A stretch of 64,000 bases of DNA from Aestuariivirga sp. (GTDB taxonomy: Bacteria > Pseudomonadota > Alphaproteobacteria > Rhizobiales > Aestuariivirgaceae). Under the pieces are notes generated by a model. The model was not told the DNA's origin, searched no databases, and saw only the letters and a program-made list of their open reading frames with translations. Of this stretch, positions 20,184 through 28,950 are shown piece by piece; the stretch's first letter is position 1, and each line of letters starts with the position of its first letter. The DNA lies in the NCBI GenBank assembly GCA_030680855.1, contig JAUXUN010000032.1, forward strand, positions 1-64,000. Reading direction: 5' to 3'. Made by a program: the position numbers and the translations under genes.

Positions 20184-22319
20184 ATGACCTCCACTCTCTG
20201 GCTGATCGTGCTCGCGGGCGCGCTGTCCATCGTCTACGGAATTGTCACGACGCGCGGGCTTCTCGCCGCCGATGCGGGCTCGGCCCGCATGCAGGAAATT
20301 TCCGCCGCCGTGCGTGAAGGTGCTGCCGCCTATCTCAAACGCCAGTATCAGACCATTGCCATGGTTGGCGTAGTCATTTTCATTATTGCCTGGCTCTTGC
20401 TTGGCGCCTATTCAGCCATCGGCTTTCTGATTGGCGCCGTGCTCTCTGGCGCTGCAGGCTTTATCGGCATGAACGTCTCGGTGCGGGCCAACGTGCGTGT
20501 GGCGCAGGCAGCAACAAAGTCGCTTGCTGGCGGTTTGGACCTCGCGTTCAAATCCGGCGCGGTAACCGGCCTCCTCGTGGCAGGCCTCGGCCTTCTCGGC
20601 GTTACCCTTTATTTCGGCTTCCTCACGGGCTCGATGGGTTTTGAGCCCACCAGCCGTGACGTGATCGACGCGCTGGTCTCCCTTTCCTTCGGCGCTTCGC
20701 TCATATCAATTTTCGCCCGTCTCGGCGGCGGCATCTTCACCAAGGGTGCCGACGTTGGCGGCGACATGGTGGGCAAGGTTGAAGCCGGCATTCCGGAAGA
20801 TGATCCACGCAACCCCGCAACGATCGCCGACAACGTCGGCGACAACGTCGGCGATTGCGCCGGCATGGCCGCTGACCTGTTTGAGACCTATGTGGTGACC
20901 GCTGTTGCGACAATGGTCCTCGCGGCAATCGTATTGCCGGATGCCATGAAGCTTGCTGGCATGGTTCTGCCGCTTGCCATTGGCGGCGCCTGTGTCATCA
21001 CCTCGATCATCGGCTCCTATTTCGTCAAGCTTGGCGCCAACAACAACATCATGGGCGCCCTCTACAAGGGCATCATTGCAACGGGTGTTCTTTCGCTCGC
21101 CGCCTTGTACCCGGTGATCTCCTACGTGTTCGGCGGCATGGATGTTGCCCTTGGTGACGCCACCAAGGCCTTCACGCCCTTGAGCCTGTTCTACTGCGGC
21201 ATCGCCGGGGTGGTGTTCACCGGACTCATCATCTGGATCACCGAATACTACACGGGCACCGGCTAGCGCCCGGTGAACTCCATCGCCGAAGCCTCAATCA
21301 CCGGCCACGGCACCAACGTGATCCAGGGTCTGGCGGTTTCCATGGAAGCAACCGCCGTTCCGGCCATCATCATCATTGCCGGAATCATCGTCACTTTCAA
21401 CCTCGCGGGTCTCTTCGGCATTGCCGTCGCGGTGACAACGATGTTGGCGCTCGCTGGCATGGTTGTGGCCCTCGACGCCTTCGGCCCGGTTACCGACAAC
21501 GCCGGCGGAATCGCCGAAATGGCGGGCCTGCCCAAGGAAGTGCGCCAGAACACCGACGCGCTCGATGCGGTGGGCAACACCACCAAGGCCGTAACCAAGG
21601 GCTATGCCATTGGCTCGGCCGGCCTCGGCGCTCTCGTGCTCTTTGCGGCCTATACGCAGGACTTGAAGTTCTTCGCCGCGAATGCATCGCCGGGAACCTT
21701 CTTTGAAGGCGTAAACGTCACCTTCGACCTCTCCAACCCCTACGTGGTTGTGGGCCTGATCTTCGGCGGCCTGCTGCCCTACCTCTTCGGCGGCATGTCA
21801 ATGACCGCCGTGGGCCGCGCCGCGCAGTCCGTGGTGGTTGAAGTGCGCCGCCAGTTCAAGGAACGCCCCGGCATCATGAAGGGCACCGATAAGCCTGACT
21901 ATGCCCGCGCCGTGGACCTGCTCACCAAGGCCGCCATCAAGGAAATGATCATTCCTTCCATGCTGCCCGTGTTCTCGCCCATCGTGGTCTTCTACGTGAT
22001 CTACGCGATTGCCGGCAAGGAAGCAGGCTTTGCGTCCCTGGGCGCGATGCTCATGGGCGTGATCGTCACCGGCCTCTTCGTGGCCATCTCCATGACCGCC
22101 GGCGGCGGCGCCTGGGATAACGCGAAGAAATCCTTTGAGGATGGCTTCGTGGACTCAAAGGGCGTGAAGCACCTGAAGGGCTCCGAAGCCCACAAGGCCT
22201 CAGTCACCGGCGACACCGTAGGCGACCCCTACAAGGACACCGCAGGCCCGGCCGTAAACCCCATGATCAAAATTACTAACATCGTGGCCCTGCTGCTGCT
22301 GGCGGTTCTGGCGCACTGA
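20184..22319 (+). CDS. hppA: K+-insensitive membrane H+-translocating pyrophosphatase, interrupted by an in-frame TAG at 21264-21266
   Basis: Couples PPi hydrolysis to proton pumping across the inner membrane. Read through, the frame has 711 codons, normal for the family. The first part holds the PPi/Mg site [14 protein letters not shown] and [17 protein letters not shown]; the second holds [17 protein letters not shown] (Lys where potassium-dependent enzymes have Ala) and [16 protein letters not shown]. Codon 361 is TAG, between YYTGTG and [10 protein letters not shown], where relatives usually have Tyr, so one base change (TAC or TAT to TAG) explains it. A GTG at 21273 lies two codons downstream and could allow reinitiation. 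All other codons look intact. It could be a real nonsense mutation, readthrough or a base error. Confidence 0.88.
21257..21275 (+). repeat. Inverted repeat placing the hppA amber codon in a loop
   Basis: CACCGG (21257-21262) and CCGGTG (21270-21275) are perfect complements around the 7-base loop CTAGCGC, which contains the TAG at 21264-21266. The GC-rich stem could form in mRNA; it may be fortuitous, since most of its bases encode conserved residues. Confidence 0.6.
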
Positions 22320-22342
22320 TCCAGAGTTCAATTGAGCTGGAA

Positions 22343-22369
22343 ATGGTCGGGTTCGTCCCGGCCATTTTT
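22343..22369 (+). terminator. Rho-independent terminator of hppA
   Basis: Nine-pair stem (ATGGTCGGG with CCCGGCCAT, one G-T pair) and loop TTCGT, followed by four T and then GTTTT. It starts 24 bases after the hppA stop. Confidence 0.8.
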
Positions 22370-22421
22370 GTTTTGCAGGATAGAGTTTCTGCAAATAATC
22401 TCACTGTTTGGGGTCGTTGAA

Positions 22422-23228
22422 ATGCTTCAGCTAGATCGCAGATACAGATTTCATGGTCAGGAAATCGCCTGGGGCAGCATTGGTACTGGCGAACCCATTG
22501 TGCTCGTGCACGGCACGCCGTTTTCATCTCAGGTGTGGCGACGTATCGCCCCTTGGTTGGCACGTCGCAGGACAGTTTATTTCTTCGATCTCTTGGGATA
22601 TGGCGAGTCCGAAATGCGCGACAGCCAGGATGTTTCGCTAGGCATTCAAAACCAGGTTCTTGCGGAAATTTTAAAGCATTGGTCGTTGGAAAAACCTGAG
22701 GTCGTTGCTCATGATTTTGGCGGCGCAACCGTTTTGCGTGGATACTATCTTCAGGGCCTGCGCTACAGCAGATTGACCTTGATCGATCCTGTTGCGCTTT
22801 CGCCATGGGGGTCACCCTTCGTCCAGCATGTGCGCAAGCACATTGAGGCATTTAACGGGCTTCCAAGCTACGCGCATAAGGCCCTGATCAGCGCCTATCT
22901 TCAGGGCGCTTCGTTCAAAGGATTATCCAGCGAGGCTTTGGAGGTTTATGCAGCACCTTGGCTTGGAGATGTGGGGCAGGAGGCGTTCTATCGGCAGATC
23001 GCGCAAATGGATATTAAGTACACGGATGAAATTGAACTGCTCTACGGGAAGCCTGAATGCCCTATCCAAATTCTTTGGGGTGAAGAAGATCTCTGGATAC
23101 CCATTGCCACAGGCGAAAGGTTAGCAGCGAAGCTGGCGAGCGGACACCTCATTCGAATTCCTCGCGCAGGGCACCTCGTTCAGGAGGATGCCCCGGAAGC
23201 GATAGTAGCAGCAATCCTGCAACGCTGA
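22422..23228 (+). CDS. Alpha/beta hydrolase with Asp nucleophile (haloalkane dehalogenase / epoxide hydrolase type)
   Basis: A 268-aa alpha/beta-hydrolase; the ATG at 22422 fits the domain start. The oxyanion segment HGTPF is at residues 30-34, the nucleophile elbow is VAHDFGGA with Asp98 rather than Ser, the acid lies in ILWGEEDLWIP and the catalytic His in AGHLVQED. An Asp nucleophile is the mark of haloalkane/haloacetate dehalogenases and epoxide hydrolases, which pass through an alkyl-enzyme ester. The halide-binding Trp after the nucleophile is Phe here, so substrate is uncertain. It stands alone, convergent with the desaturase gene. Confidence 0.78.
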   Translation: MLQLDRRYRFHGQEIAWGSIGTGEPIVLVHGTPFSSQVWRRIAPWLARRRTVYFFDLLGYGESEMRDSQDVSLGIQNQVLAEILKHWSLEKPEVVAHDFGGATVLRGYYLQGLRYSRLTLIDPVALSPWGSPFVQHVRKHIEAFNGLPSYAHKALISAYLQGASFKGLSSEALEVYAAPWLGDVGQEAFYRQIAQMDIKYTDEIELLYGKPECPIQILWGEEDLWIPIATGERLAAKLASGHLIRIPRAGHLVQEDAPEAIVAAILQR

Positions 23229-23252
23229 GTCTCCCGAAAAACCCCAGTTCAC

Positions 23253-24164
23253 TTATGAACGTCTCCTGGACAAATCTGTGATCAGTTCCCCGTTAAACCG
23301 CGCATAGCCGTCAGCCGTCGTCTTCAGATGCTCACGCACGGCGTCGTGCAGTTCCGGGAGCTTGTGAAACGGAACTGTCGGCAACGCGTGATGCTCTGCA
23401 TGAAAGGGCATGTTCCACGCCACCAGCCGCACCAGCTTTGTCGTGAAAGTCGTGCGGGTGTTTTCAAACATGTTGTCAACATGCGGGCAGTTGGTGTGCT
23501 CGGCGAGGAGAAAGAGCCGCAGGAACGGTTGGCCGATGAGGGCAGGGAGGATCCATGTCCAAACCACAAGCGATGATTGCCAAAGAACCGACGCGGCGGC
23601 GATCAAAACATAAATGGCCAGCATCACCCGTGCTTCGAAGGCTATGCGGGGCCTGGCCTTCTCCGGCGCAAAGTCATCGGCGCTTCGGCCCATCGCGTTG
23701 CGCAGCAGAGTGCGAATTGCCGCAAACCACAGGGGAAACCCTGACACGTATTTTACATAGCCAATCAGCGTGGAGGGTTTAGGGGTCAGCAGTTCCGGGT
23801 CACGGGCCGCGTCATGCGTATGGCGGTGGTGGGCGAAATGAAAAAAGCGGAACCAGGTGGGCGGCATCAAAATCAGGAATCCGCTTGTGCTTGAGACTGC
23901 CGTGTTGAGGAGGGAACTTCTGAATGCGGTTTCGTGAATGCATTCATGCAGGGCCGTGAACAGAAAAACGATCAGGATGCCTTGCAGCGTCAGCAGCAGA
24001 AACCAGAAGGGCACACGAAGCGCAATCAGGGTTCCGAGGACGAGAATCGCTCCCAAGTGAAAGCCGAATCGCAGCAGCCCCGGCCCATCGCTTCGTTCAA
24101 TGAGAAACCGGCGCAGAGCAGGCTCCAGGTTTGTAATGGCGGTTCGATGGTCGATAGCGTCCAT
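23253..24164 (-). CDS. Membrane fatty acid desaturase/hydroxylase
   Basis: A 303-aa inner-membrane di-iron enzyme. Three histidine boxes are visible: HECIH (73-77), HHRHTH (112-117) and HAEHH (about 268), with hydrophobic helix pairs between them. The ATG at 24164 is used because the earlier part of the open frame lies over the bamE gene. The histidine spacing fits acyl-lipid desaturases and beta-carotene-ketolase-like hydroxylases; the substrate cannot be told. It lies 52 bp downstream of bamE on the same strand. Confidence 0.82.
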   Translation of the reverse strand: MDAIDHRTAITNLEPALRRFLIERSDGPGLLRFGFHLGAILVLGTLIALRVPFWFLLLTLQGILIVFLFTALHECIHETAFRSSLLNTAVSSTSGFLILMPPTWFRFFHFAHHRHTHDAARDPELLTPKPSTLIGYVKYVSGFPLWFAAIRTLLRNAMGRSADDFAPEKARPRIAFEARVMLAIYVLIAAASVLWQSSLVVWTWILPALIGQPFLRLFLLAEHTNCPHVDNMFENTRTTFTTKLVRLVAWNMPFHAEHHALPTVPFHKLPELHDAVREHLKTTADGYARFNGELITDLSRRRS

Positions 24165-24216
24165 TGGTGGAAATTTAACATGGCGGAAAGCTTGGGGCCA
24201 GAGAACGCCCTTCGGC

Positions 24217-24672
24217 TTAGAAACCGGGTTTTGAACCCAGGATTCCCTTGAAAATGTCCTGCAGTATTGACAGTTCGCCGCCGACAATGGGCGTTTCACG
24301 CGAATTGATGTTGATGATGCGCCCATCTTCCAGGCCATACTGGGCAAAGCTTGTCACCTGGTCGCCCCTGTCAAAACGCACCGCAATGACTTCGCGGCTC
24401 GTTTCCTTGGCTTTGAGGAAGGACCGGCTCTGGGTCACGCTGGTGATGTAATAGTTGCTGTCGCCCTGAAAATTGATGCTGGCGGTTGTGGACGGCGACC
24501 CCAGAATGCCTTCAACCTCGGTTCTTGACATGCCTTCTGAAATCTGGCCGAAAGCGCCGGGTTTTGCCAGATAGCCATGGTGGCTTATGGTAGGCGAGCA
24601 CGCCGCAATCAGGGTTGCAAAAGTGGCCGCAACCAGCCACAGGGAAGCGCGCGCGAGGTATTTTCTGGTCAT
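24217..24672 (-). CDS. bamE: Outer membrane assembly lipoprotein BamE (SmpA/OmlA family)
   Basis: A 151-aa lipoprotein of the BAM beta-barrel assembly machine. The signal peptide ends in the lipobox LIAAC with the lipidated Cys at residue 25, followed by a BamE-like domain (GQISEGMSRTEVEGILGSPST). The ATG at 24672 is chosen over an upstream TTG. It is divergent from the cytochrome bc1 chaperone gene at 24751, with about 80 bp between; the two are commonly back to back in Rhizobiales. Confidence 0.88.
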   Translation of the reverse strand: MTRKYLARASLWLVAATFATLIAACSPTISHHGYLAKPGAFGQISEGMSRTEVEGILGSPSTTASINFQGDSNYYITSVTQSRSFLKAKETSREVIAVRFDRGDQVTSFAQYGLEDGRIININSRETPIVGGELSILQDIFKGILGSKPGF

Positions 24673-24750
24673 GAAAAGCAAACTAAATCCGTCACTTCAA
24701 GGTTTTTACGCAATGGTCTTTTGCCCGAGCCGGGCTATGACGGCAAGTGC

Positions 24751-25260
24751 ATGATACTAGGTCGGTTGTTCAAGGCCCGCGAAAAACGCGAGAAACGCCT
24801 TTACGAGGCAATTGTGGCTGCCGCGCGGCACGTCAGGTTTTATGAGGATATGGGCGTTGCCGACACGATTGACGGGCGTTTTGAGATGATTGTGCTGCAT
24901 CTCTTTCTCGTCCTCAACCGACTGAAGGGTGAGGGTGTTGAAGACCTCCGGCAAAACCTGACGGATGAATTCTTCGCCGATATGGACCGCTCATTGCGCG
25001 AACTCGGTGTCAGTGATGTAGCGGTGGGCAAGAAAGTGCGAAAGATTGCTGAATCCTACTATGGCCGCGTCATCGCCTACGACAGGGCATCATCGGGTGG
25101 TCCCAAAATGCTGGAGGAAGCCATAAGCCGGAATATCTATCCCGATGGCGCGTCAGAAGATTCAATCAGGGCAATGGCTGCCTATTTTGGTAATGCCGTA
25201 AAACTGCTCGGTGCGACTTCTTTGGAGCAAATTCTTATTGGTGAATTGAGGTTCACATGA
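24751..25260 (+). CDS. Ubiquinol-cytochrome c chaperone family protein (CBP3-like)
   Basis: A 169-aa helical protein matching the CBP3/UQCC family that assists cytochrome b or bc1 assembly. Characteristic stretches are ARHVRFYEDMGVADTIDGRFEM, LVLNRLKGEG and LGVSDVAVGKKVRKIAESYYGR. The ATG at 24751 fits the family start; the open frame continues upstream over the bamE region. The stop overlaps the next gene (ATGA). Confidence 0.85.
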   Translation: MILGRLFKAREKREKRLYEAIVAAARHVRFYEDMGVADTIDGRFEMIVLHLFLVLNRLKGEGVEDLRQNLTDEFFADMDRSLRELGVSDVAVGKKVRKIAESYYGRVIAYDRASSGGPKMLEEAISRNIYPDGASEDSIRAMAAYFGNAVKLLGATSLEQILIGELRFT

Positions 25261-25757
25261 AACCGGCTGTCTATGAATTTTCTCGCCCGCTTCAGGTTGA
25301 TCGCGTTCCGGCCCTGGGCTGTCACGAGCGCCTTGCCGCTGACAAAAAGGAATGCGCGGCCCTGGCAAAGCGCTTTGACCTTCCCAGGATTCATTCATTG
25401 GGCGGGCTGTTGAAGGTGGTGCCTTGGCGTGGTGGTGGCCTGAAAATCACCGGAACGCTCGATGCCAGGGTTGATCAGGTTTCCGTCATCAGCCTGGAAA
25501 CCTTTACCTCGGATCTCGAGTTCCCTATTGAACGCTATTTCCTGTCGCCCGGCGCCGGCCAGCCCGCTGCTGAGGAAGATGTTGATATCATTGAAAACGG
25601 CAATGTCGACCTAGGGGAAATACTGGCCGAAAGCATGGCGCTTGAGCTCGATCCCTATCCCCGGCGGGAGGGCGAAGTCTTTGACGACATCGAAGAGCAC
25701 CCGGAAAGCGCCAGGGTGTCGCCCTTCACTGGCCTCTCAAAGCTCAAACCGGACTAA
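25257..25757 (+). CDS. DUF177 (YceD) family protein
   Basis: A 166-aa protein of the YceD/DUF177 family, linked in bacteria to 23S rRNA or large-subunit metabolism. The signature Cys pair is absent; visible family segments are GGLLKVVPWRGGGLKITGTLDARVDQ and the acidic part ENGNVDLGEILAESMALELDPYPR. In many bacteria this gene precedes rpmF and plsX; here plsX follows with no rpmF between. It overlaps the chaperone gene by 4 bases. Confidence 0.85.
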   Translation: MKPAVYEFSRPLQVDRVPALGCHERLAADKKECAALAKRFDLPRIHSLGGLLKVVPWRGGGLKITGTLDARVDQVSVISLETFTSDLEFPIERYFLSPGAGQPAAEEDVDIIENGNVDLGEILAESMALELDPYPRREGEVFDDIEEHPESARVSPFTGLSKLKPD

Positions 25758-25885
25758 AAACAAGTGCCAATTTTGACTTAAAAAATAAGGGGTTGTTTCC
25801 CAAGAGATTGCCTTTATTTTCACGACTCAGGGGAGCCACCATCACATTTGCTGAATAAGTCGGCAGCACGTGATATTGCGGGATA

Positions 25886-26938
25886 ATGACAAGCGAACTG
25901 ACAATAGCGCTGGATGTGATGGGCGGCGATTTGGGCGCCAGCATTGTGATTCCCGGCGCCGAACTGGCGGCCATTCGCCACCCGACTTATCGTTTCCTGC
26001 TGTTCGGAGATCAGGCAGTAATTGCACCCTTGTTGGAGCGGCATCCCAGGTTGAAGGCCAAGGCCGAGATCCGCCACACCGATGTGGCGGTGGGCATGAC
26101 CGAGAAGCCAAGCCAGGCCCTGCGCCGGGGCCGCGGCAAAAGCAGCATGTGGCAGGCGATTGAGGCGGTGCAGAGCGGTGAGGCCGCGGCCGCTGTTTCC
26201 GCCGGCAATACGGGGGCACTCATGGCCATGTCGCGCTTTGTGCTGAAAACCCTGCCGGGTATCTCGAGGCCAGCCATAGCCGCAATCTGGCCTACGCTGA
26301 AAGGTGAGAGCATTGTTCTCGACGTCGGCGCCACAATTGGCGCCGATGCTTCGCAATTGGTTGAATTTGCCATCATGGGTGAAGCCATGGCGCGTTGCCT
26401 TTTTGGCCTCACGCGCCCCACCGTCGGCTTGCTGAACATTGGCGTTGAAGAAGTAAAAGGACTGGAACAGGTGAAAGACGCCGCGCGGCTGCTGCGTGAA
26501 ATGAACCTGCCCATGGAATATGTGGGCTTTGTCGAAGGCGATGATATTGGCAAGGGCACCGTTGATGTTGTTGTGACCGAAGGCTTCACCGGCAACATCG
26601 CCCTGAAAGCCGCCGAGGGCACCGCCAAGCAGGTGGCAACTTATCTCAAACTTGTTTTGAATCGCACTCTGATATCAAGGCTCGGGGCCCTGTTGGCCCG
26701 TGGCGCTTTCAATGCCCTGCGTGACCGCATGGACCCCAGGAAGCACAATGGCGGCGTGTTTGCCGGCCTTAACGGGGTGGTGGTAAAAAGCCACGGCGGC
26801 ACCGATGAACTTGGTTTTGCCACCGCCATTGACGTGGCAATTGAAATGGTGCGCAATGGCCTGGTCGAGAAGATCGCCGAAGACGTTGCCGCAATGAACG
26901 CCATAATAACGGAGCCGGCAGCACAGGTGGCGGAGTGA
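25886..26938 (+). CDS. plsX: Phosphate acyltransferase PlsX
   Basis: Peripheral membrane enzyme converting acyl-ACP to acyl-phosphate for phospholipid synthesis. The 350-aa protein shows [18 protein letters not shown] at the N-terminus, [25 protein letters not shown] and [16 protein letters not shown]. It precedes fabH with a GTGA overlap (or 11 bp to the ATG I prefer). The plsX-fabH-ihfA-merR order is usual in alphaproteobacteria and joins membrane-lipid initiation steps in one operon. Confidence 0.96.
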   Translation: MTSELTIALDVMGGDLGASIVIPGAELAAIRHPTYRFLLFGDQAVIAPLLERHPRLKAKAEIRHTDVAVGMTEKPSQALRRGRGKSSMWQAIEAVQSGEAAAAVSAGNTGALMAMSRFVLKTLPGISRPAIAAIWPTLKGESIVLDVGATIGADASQLVEFAIMGEAMARCLFGLTRPTVGLLNIGVEEVKGLEQVKDAARLLREMNLPMEYVGFVEGDDIGKGTVDVVVTEGFTGNIALKAAEGTAKQVATYLKLVLNRTLISRLGALLARGAFNALRDRMDPRKHNGGVFAGLNGVVVKSHGGTDELGFATAIDVAIEMVRNGLVEKIAEDVAAMNAIITEPAAQVAE

Positions 26939-26949
26939 GTAGTGTAGTA

Positions 26950-27921
26950 ATGGTGAGAACAATTATTGAAGGTGTGGGCTCCGCCTTGCCAAAGCGGATC
27001 ATGACCAATGCTGATATCAGCAAGATTGTTGACACCACCGACGAATGGATTGTCGAGCGCACCGGGATCAAGGCGCGCCATATCGCGGCTGAAGATGAAA
27101 CCACGCGCAGCCTCGCGGTGCAGGCGGCGCGCAATGCCCTTGTACATGCCCGGATCGAGGCCGCCGATATCGATCTCATCATCGTGGCGACGTCAACGCC
27201 CGATAAAACCTTTCCGGCAACTGCAACCCAGGTGCAGGCCGATCTCGGCATTACGCGCGGCGCTGCCTTCGACGTGCAGGCCGTATGCTCGGGCTTTGCC
27301 TATGGCCTGACGATTGCCGACAACTTTATCAGGGGCGGCCAGTCTCAATGTGCGCTCGTCATTGGCTCCGAAACTTTTTCCCGCATCCTTGACTGGAATG
27401 ACCGCAGCACCTGTGTGCTCTTTGGCGACGGGGCAGGGGCGGTTGTCGTGCGTGCCGGGAAGGGCGCAGGCACCAATGCGGATCGTGGCATCCTCGGCTG
27501 CTACATCCATTCCGATGGTCGCTACTGCGACAAGCTTTATGTGGATGGCGGACCATCAACCACCAAAACCGTCGGTCACCTGCGCATGGAGGGCCGTGAG
27601 GTCTTCAAGCACGCCGTAGTCAATATTGCCGCCGTCATGGACGAGGCCATAACCAAGGCGGGCCTGAAGCCCATGGATATAGATTGGTTCGTTCCCCACC
27701 AGGCGAATCGACGTATTTTGGAAGGCACTGCCAAAAAACTGGGCGTTCCCGAAGACCGCATAGTGATGACCCTGGACCGCCATGGCAATACGTCCGCTGC
27801 CTCGATTCCCTTGGCTTTTGATGCCGCCGTGAAGGATGGCCGCATCAAGCGCGGCCAGCTTGTGCTCATGGAAGCGATGGGCGGCGGCTTTACCTGGGGG
27901 GCCGTTCTAGCCCGCTTTTAG
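26950..27921 (+). CDS. fabH: 3-oxoacyl-[ACP] synthase III
   Basis: Initiates fatty acid synthesis by condensing acetyl-CoA with malonyl-ACP. The catalytic triad is visible: Cys113 in AVCSGFAYG, His250 in VPHQANRR and Asn280 in HGNTSAAS. I choose ATG 26950 ([20 protein letters not shown], 323 aa) because it matches the family N-terminus; a GTG at 26935 overlapping the plsX stop has a reasonable AGGTGG ahead of it and would add five residues. Confidence 0.95.
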   Translation: MVRTIIEGVGSALPKRIMTNADISKIVDTTDEWIVERTGIKARHIAAEDETTRSLAVQAARNALVHARIEAADIDLIIVATSTPDKTFPATATQVQADLGITRGAAFDVQAVCSGFAYGLTIADNFIRGGQSQCALVIGSETFSRILDWNDRSTCVLFGDGAGAVVVRAGKGAGTNADRGILGCYIHSDGRYCDKLYVDGGPSTTKTVGHLRMEGREVFKHAVVNIAAVMDEAITKAGLKPMDIDWFVPHQANRRILEGTAKKLGVPEDRIVMTLDRHGNTSAASIPLAFDAAVKDGRIKRGQLVLMEAMGGGFTWGAVLARF

Positions 27922-27958
27922 AAAGAGTGGTAAGTCGTTGAGTTTTCATAATTTTCTA

Positions 27959-27987
27959 TTGACCCAACCGTTTGGCCGACATAACTT
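27959..27987 (+). promoter_or_regulatory. Predicted sigma-70-type promoter of ihfA
   Basis: TTGACC (27959-27964) and TAACTT (27982-27987) are separated by exactly 17 bp, 26 bp before the ihfA start. It suggests that ihfA-merR can be transcribed independently of fabH. Confidence 0.5.
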
Positions 27988-28012
27988 ACGGGGATCTTGC
28001 AAGGGGAAAAAC

Positions 28013-28324
28013 ATGGCAAGCAAGACTTTGACACGTGCGGATTTAAGTGAAGCGGTGCACCGGGATATTGGTTTGTCACGCACCGAATCAGCCGAAATGG
28101 TGAAGTCTGTTTTGGACCTGGTTTCAACGGCCCTGGTCGAAGGAGCGTCGGTGAAGCTTTCTTCGTTTGGCACCTTCATGGTACGCAGCAAAAAGGGCCG
28201 CATCGGGCGCAATCCCAAAACCGGTGAAGAAGTGCCCATAACGCCGCGCCGCGTCATGGTGTTCCGTCCAAGCCAAGTGATGAAAAATGTCATAAATGGT
28301 CTTGAGCCCGGCAGTGATGATTGA
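28013..28324 (+). CDS. ihfA: Integration host factor subunit alpha
   Basis: A 103-aa DNA-bending protein of the HU/IHF family, partner of IhfB in nucleoid structure and site-specific recombination. Family features are [48 protein letters not shown] (the DNA-intercalating Pro arm) and [12 protein letters not shown]. The ATG at 28013 with AAGGGG upstream fixes the start. Tyrosine integrases such as the one at 45.9 kb often use IHF. Confidence 0.95.
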   Translation: MASKTLTRADLSEAVHRDIGLSRTESAEMVKSVLDLVSTALVEGASVKLSSFGTFMVRSKKGRIGRNPKTGEEVPITPRRVMVFRPSQVMKNVINGLEPGSDD

Positions 28325-28355
28325 GTATCTCTTTACGGCGAATCGGAGATAGTCC

Positions 28356-28877
28356 TTGGAAAAATCACCTGAAGCATTCCGCACCATAAGCGAAGCGGCA
28401 GAGGAACTCGATGTTCCCCAGCACGTTCTGCGTTTCTGGGAAACCCGGTTTGCCCAAATAAAGCCCATGAAGCGCGCCGGCGGCAGACGCTATTACCGCC
28501 CCGCCGATCTTGAGTTGTTGAAAGGCATTCGCAGCCTTCTCTACAGCGAGGGCTACACCATTCGCGGAGTGCAGCGCATTCTGAAAGAGGAAGGCGTTGC
28601 TTACGTCTCCGGCGTTGGCCGCGGTGAGATTGTTGCCCGCAAGCGCGACATGGAATTGGACGGTGTGCCAAGGCCGGGTCAGACTCAGATTGCTCCCCGT
28701 TTTCGCGGCTCTGCGCCGCTTCCCGGAAGGGCCCCGCTGGCGCGCCACGGGGGAAGCGTAGGAGAGGCCCCGACTTATGTGCACAAGCTGTCCGACATGC
28801 AGGCGGACGCCCTGAAGGCGGCACTGCGGGACCTGGGCGATGCCCGGAAACTGCTGGATCCCACCTCCCGGATTTGA
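28356..28877 (+). CDS. MerR-family transcriptional regulator
   Basis: A 173-aa protein starting at TTG 28356 (GGAG upstream). The N-terminal MerR winged helix reads [25 protein letters not shown], followed by [17 protein letters not shown]. No effector-binding Cys is present, so it is not a metal sensor. The middle (residues ~95-140) is Pro/Arg-rich and probably disordered, and a helix ([23 protein letters not shown]) closes the protein. A MerR gene after ihfA is conserved in alphaproteobacteria; its target is not known to me. Confidence 0.88.
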   Translation: MEKSPEAFRTISEAAEELDVPQHVLRFWETRFAQIKPMKRAGGRRYYRPADLELLKGIRSLLYSEGYTIRGVQRILKEEGVAYVSGVGRGEIVARKRDMELDGVPRPGQTQIAPRFRGSAPLPGRAPLARHGGSVGEAPTYVHKLSDMQADALKAALRDLGDARKLLDPTSRI

Positions 28878-28950
28878 GCCGTTATTCGCAATACAAAATA
28901 AAGACGGCTTGTTTATTGCTGTTCCTTTCAGGTCCGGAAAAGGCACCCTA

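Noticed and set aside
20184-22319. Genome-wide reassignment of TAG as a sense codon
   Set aside because: Several intact genes in the window (birA, hemB, fabH, rpsI) end in TAG at the expected length.
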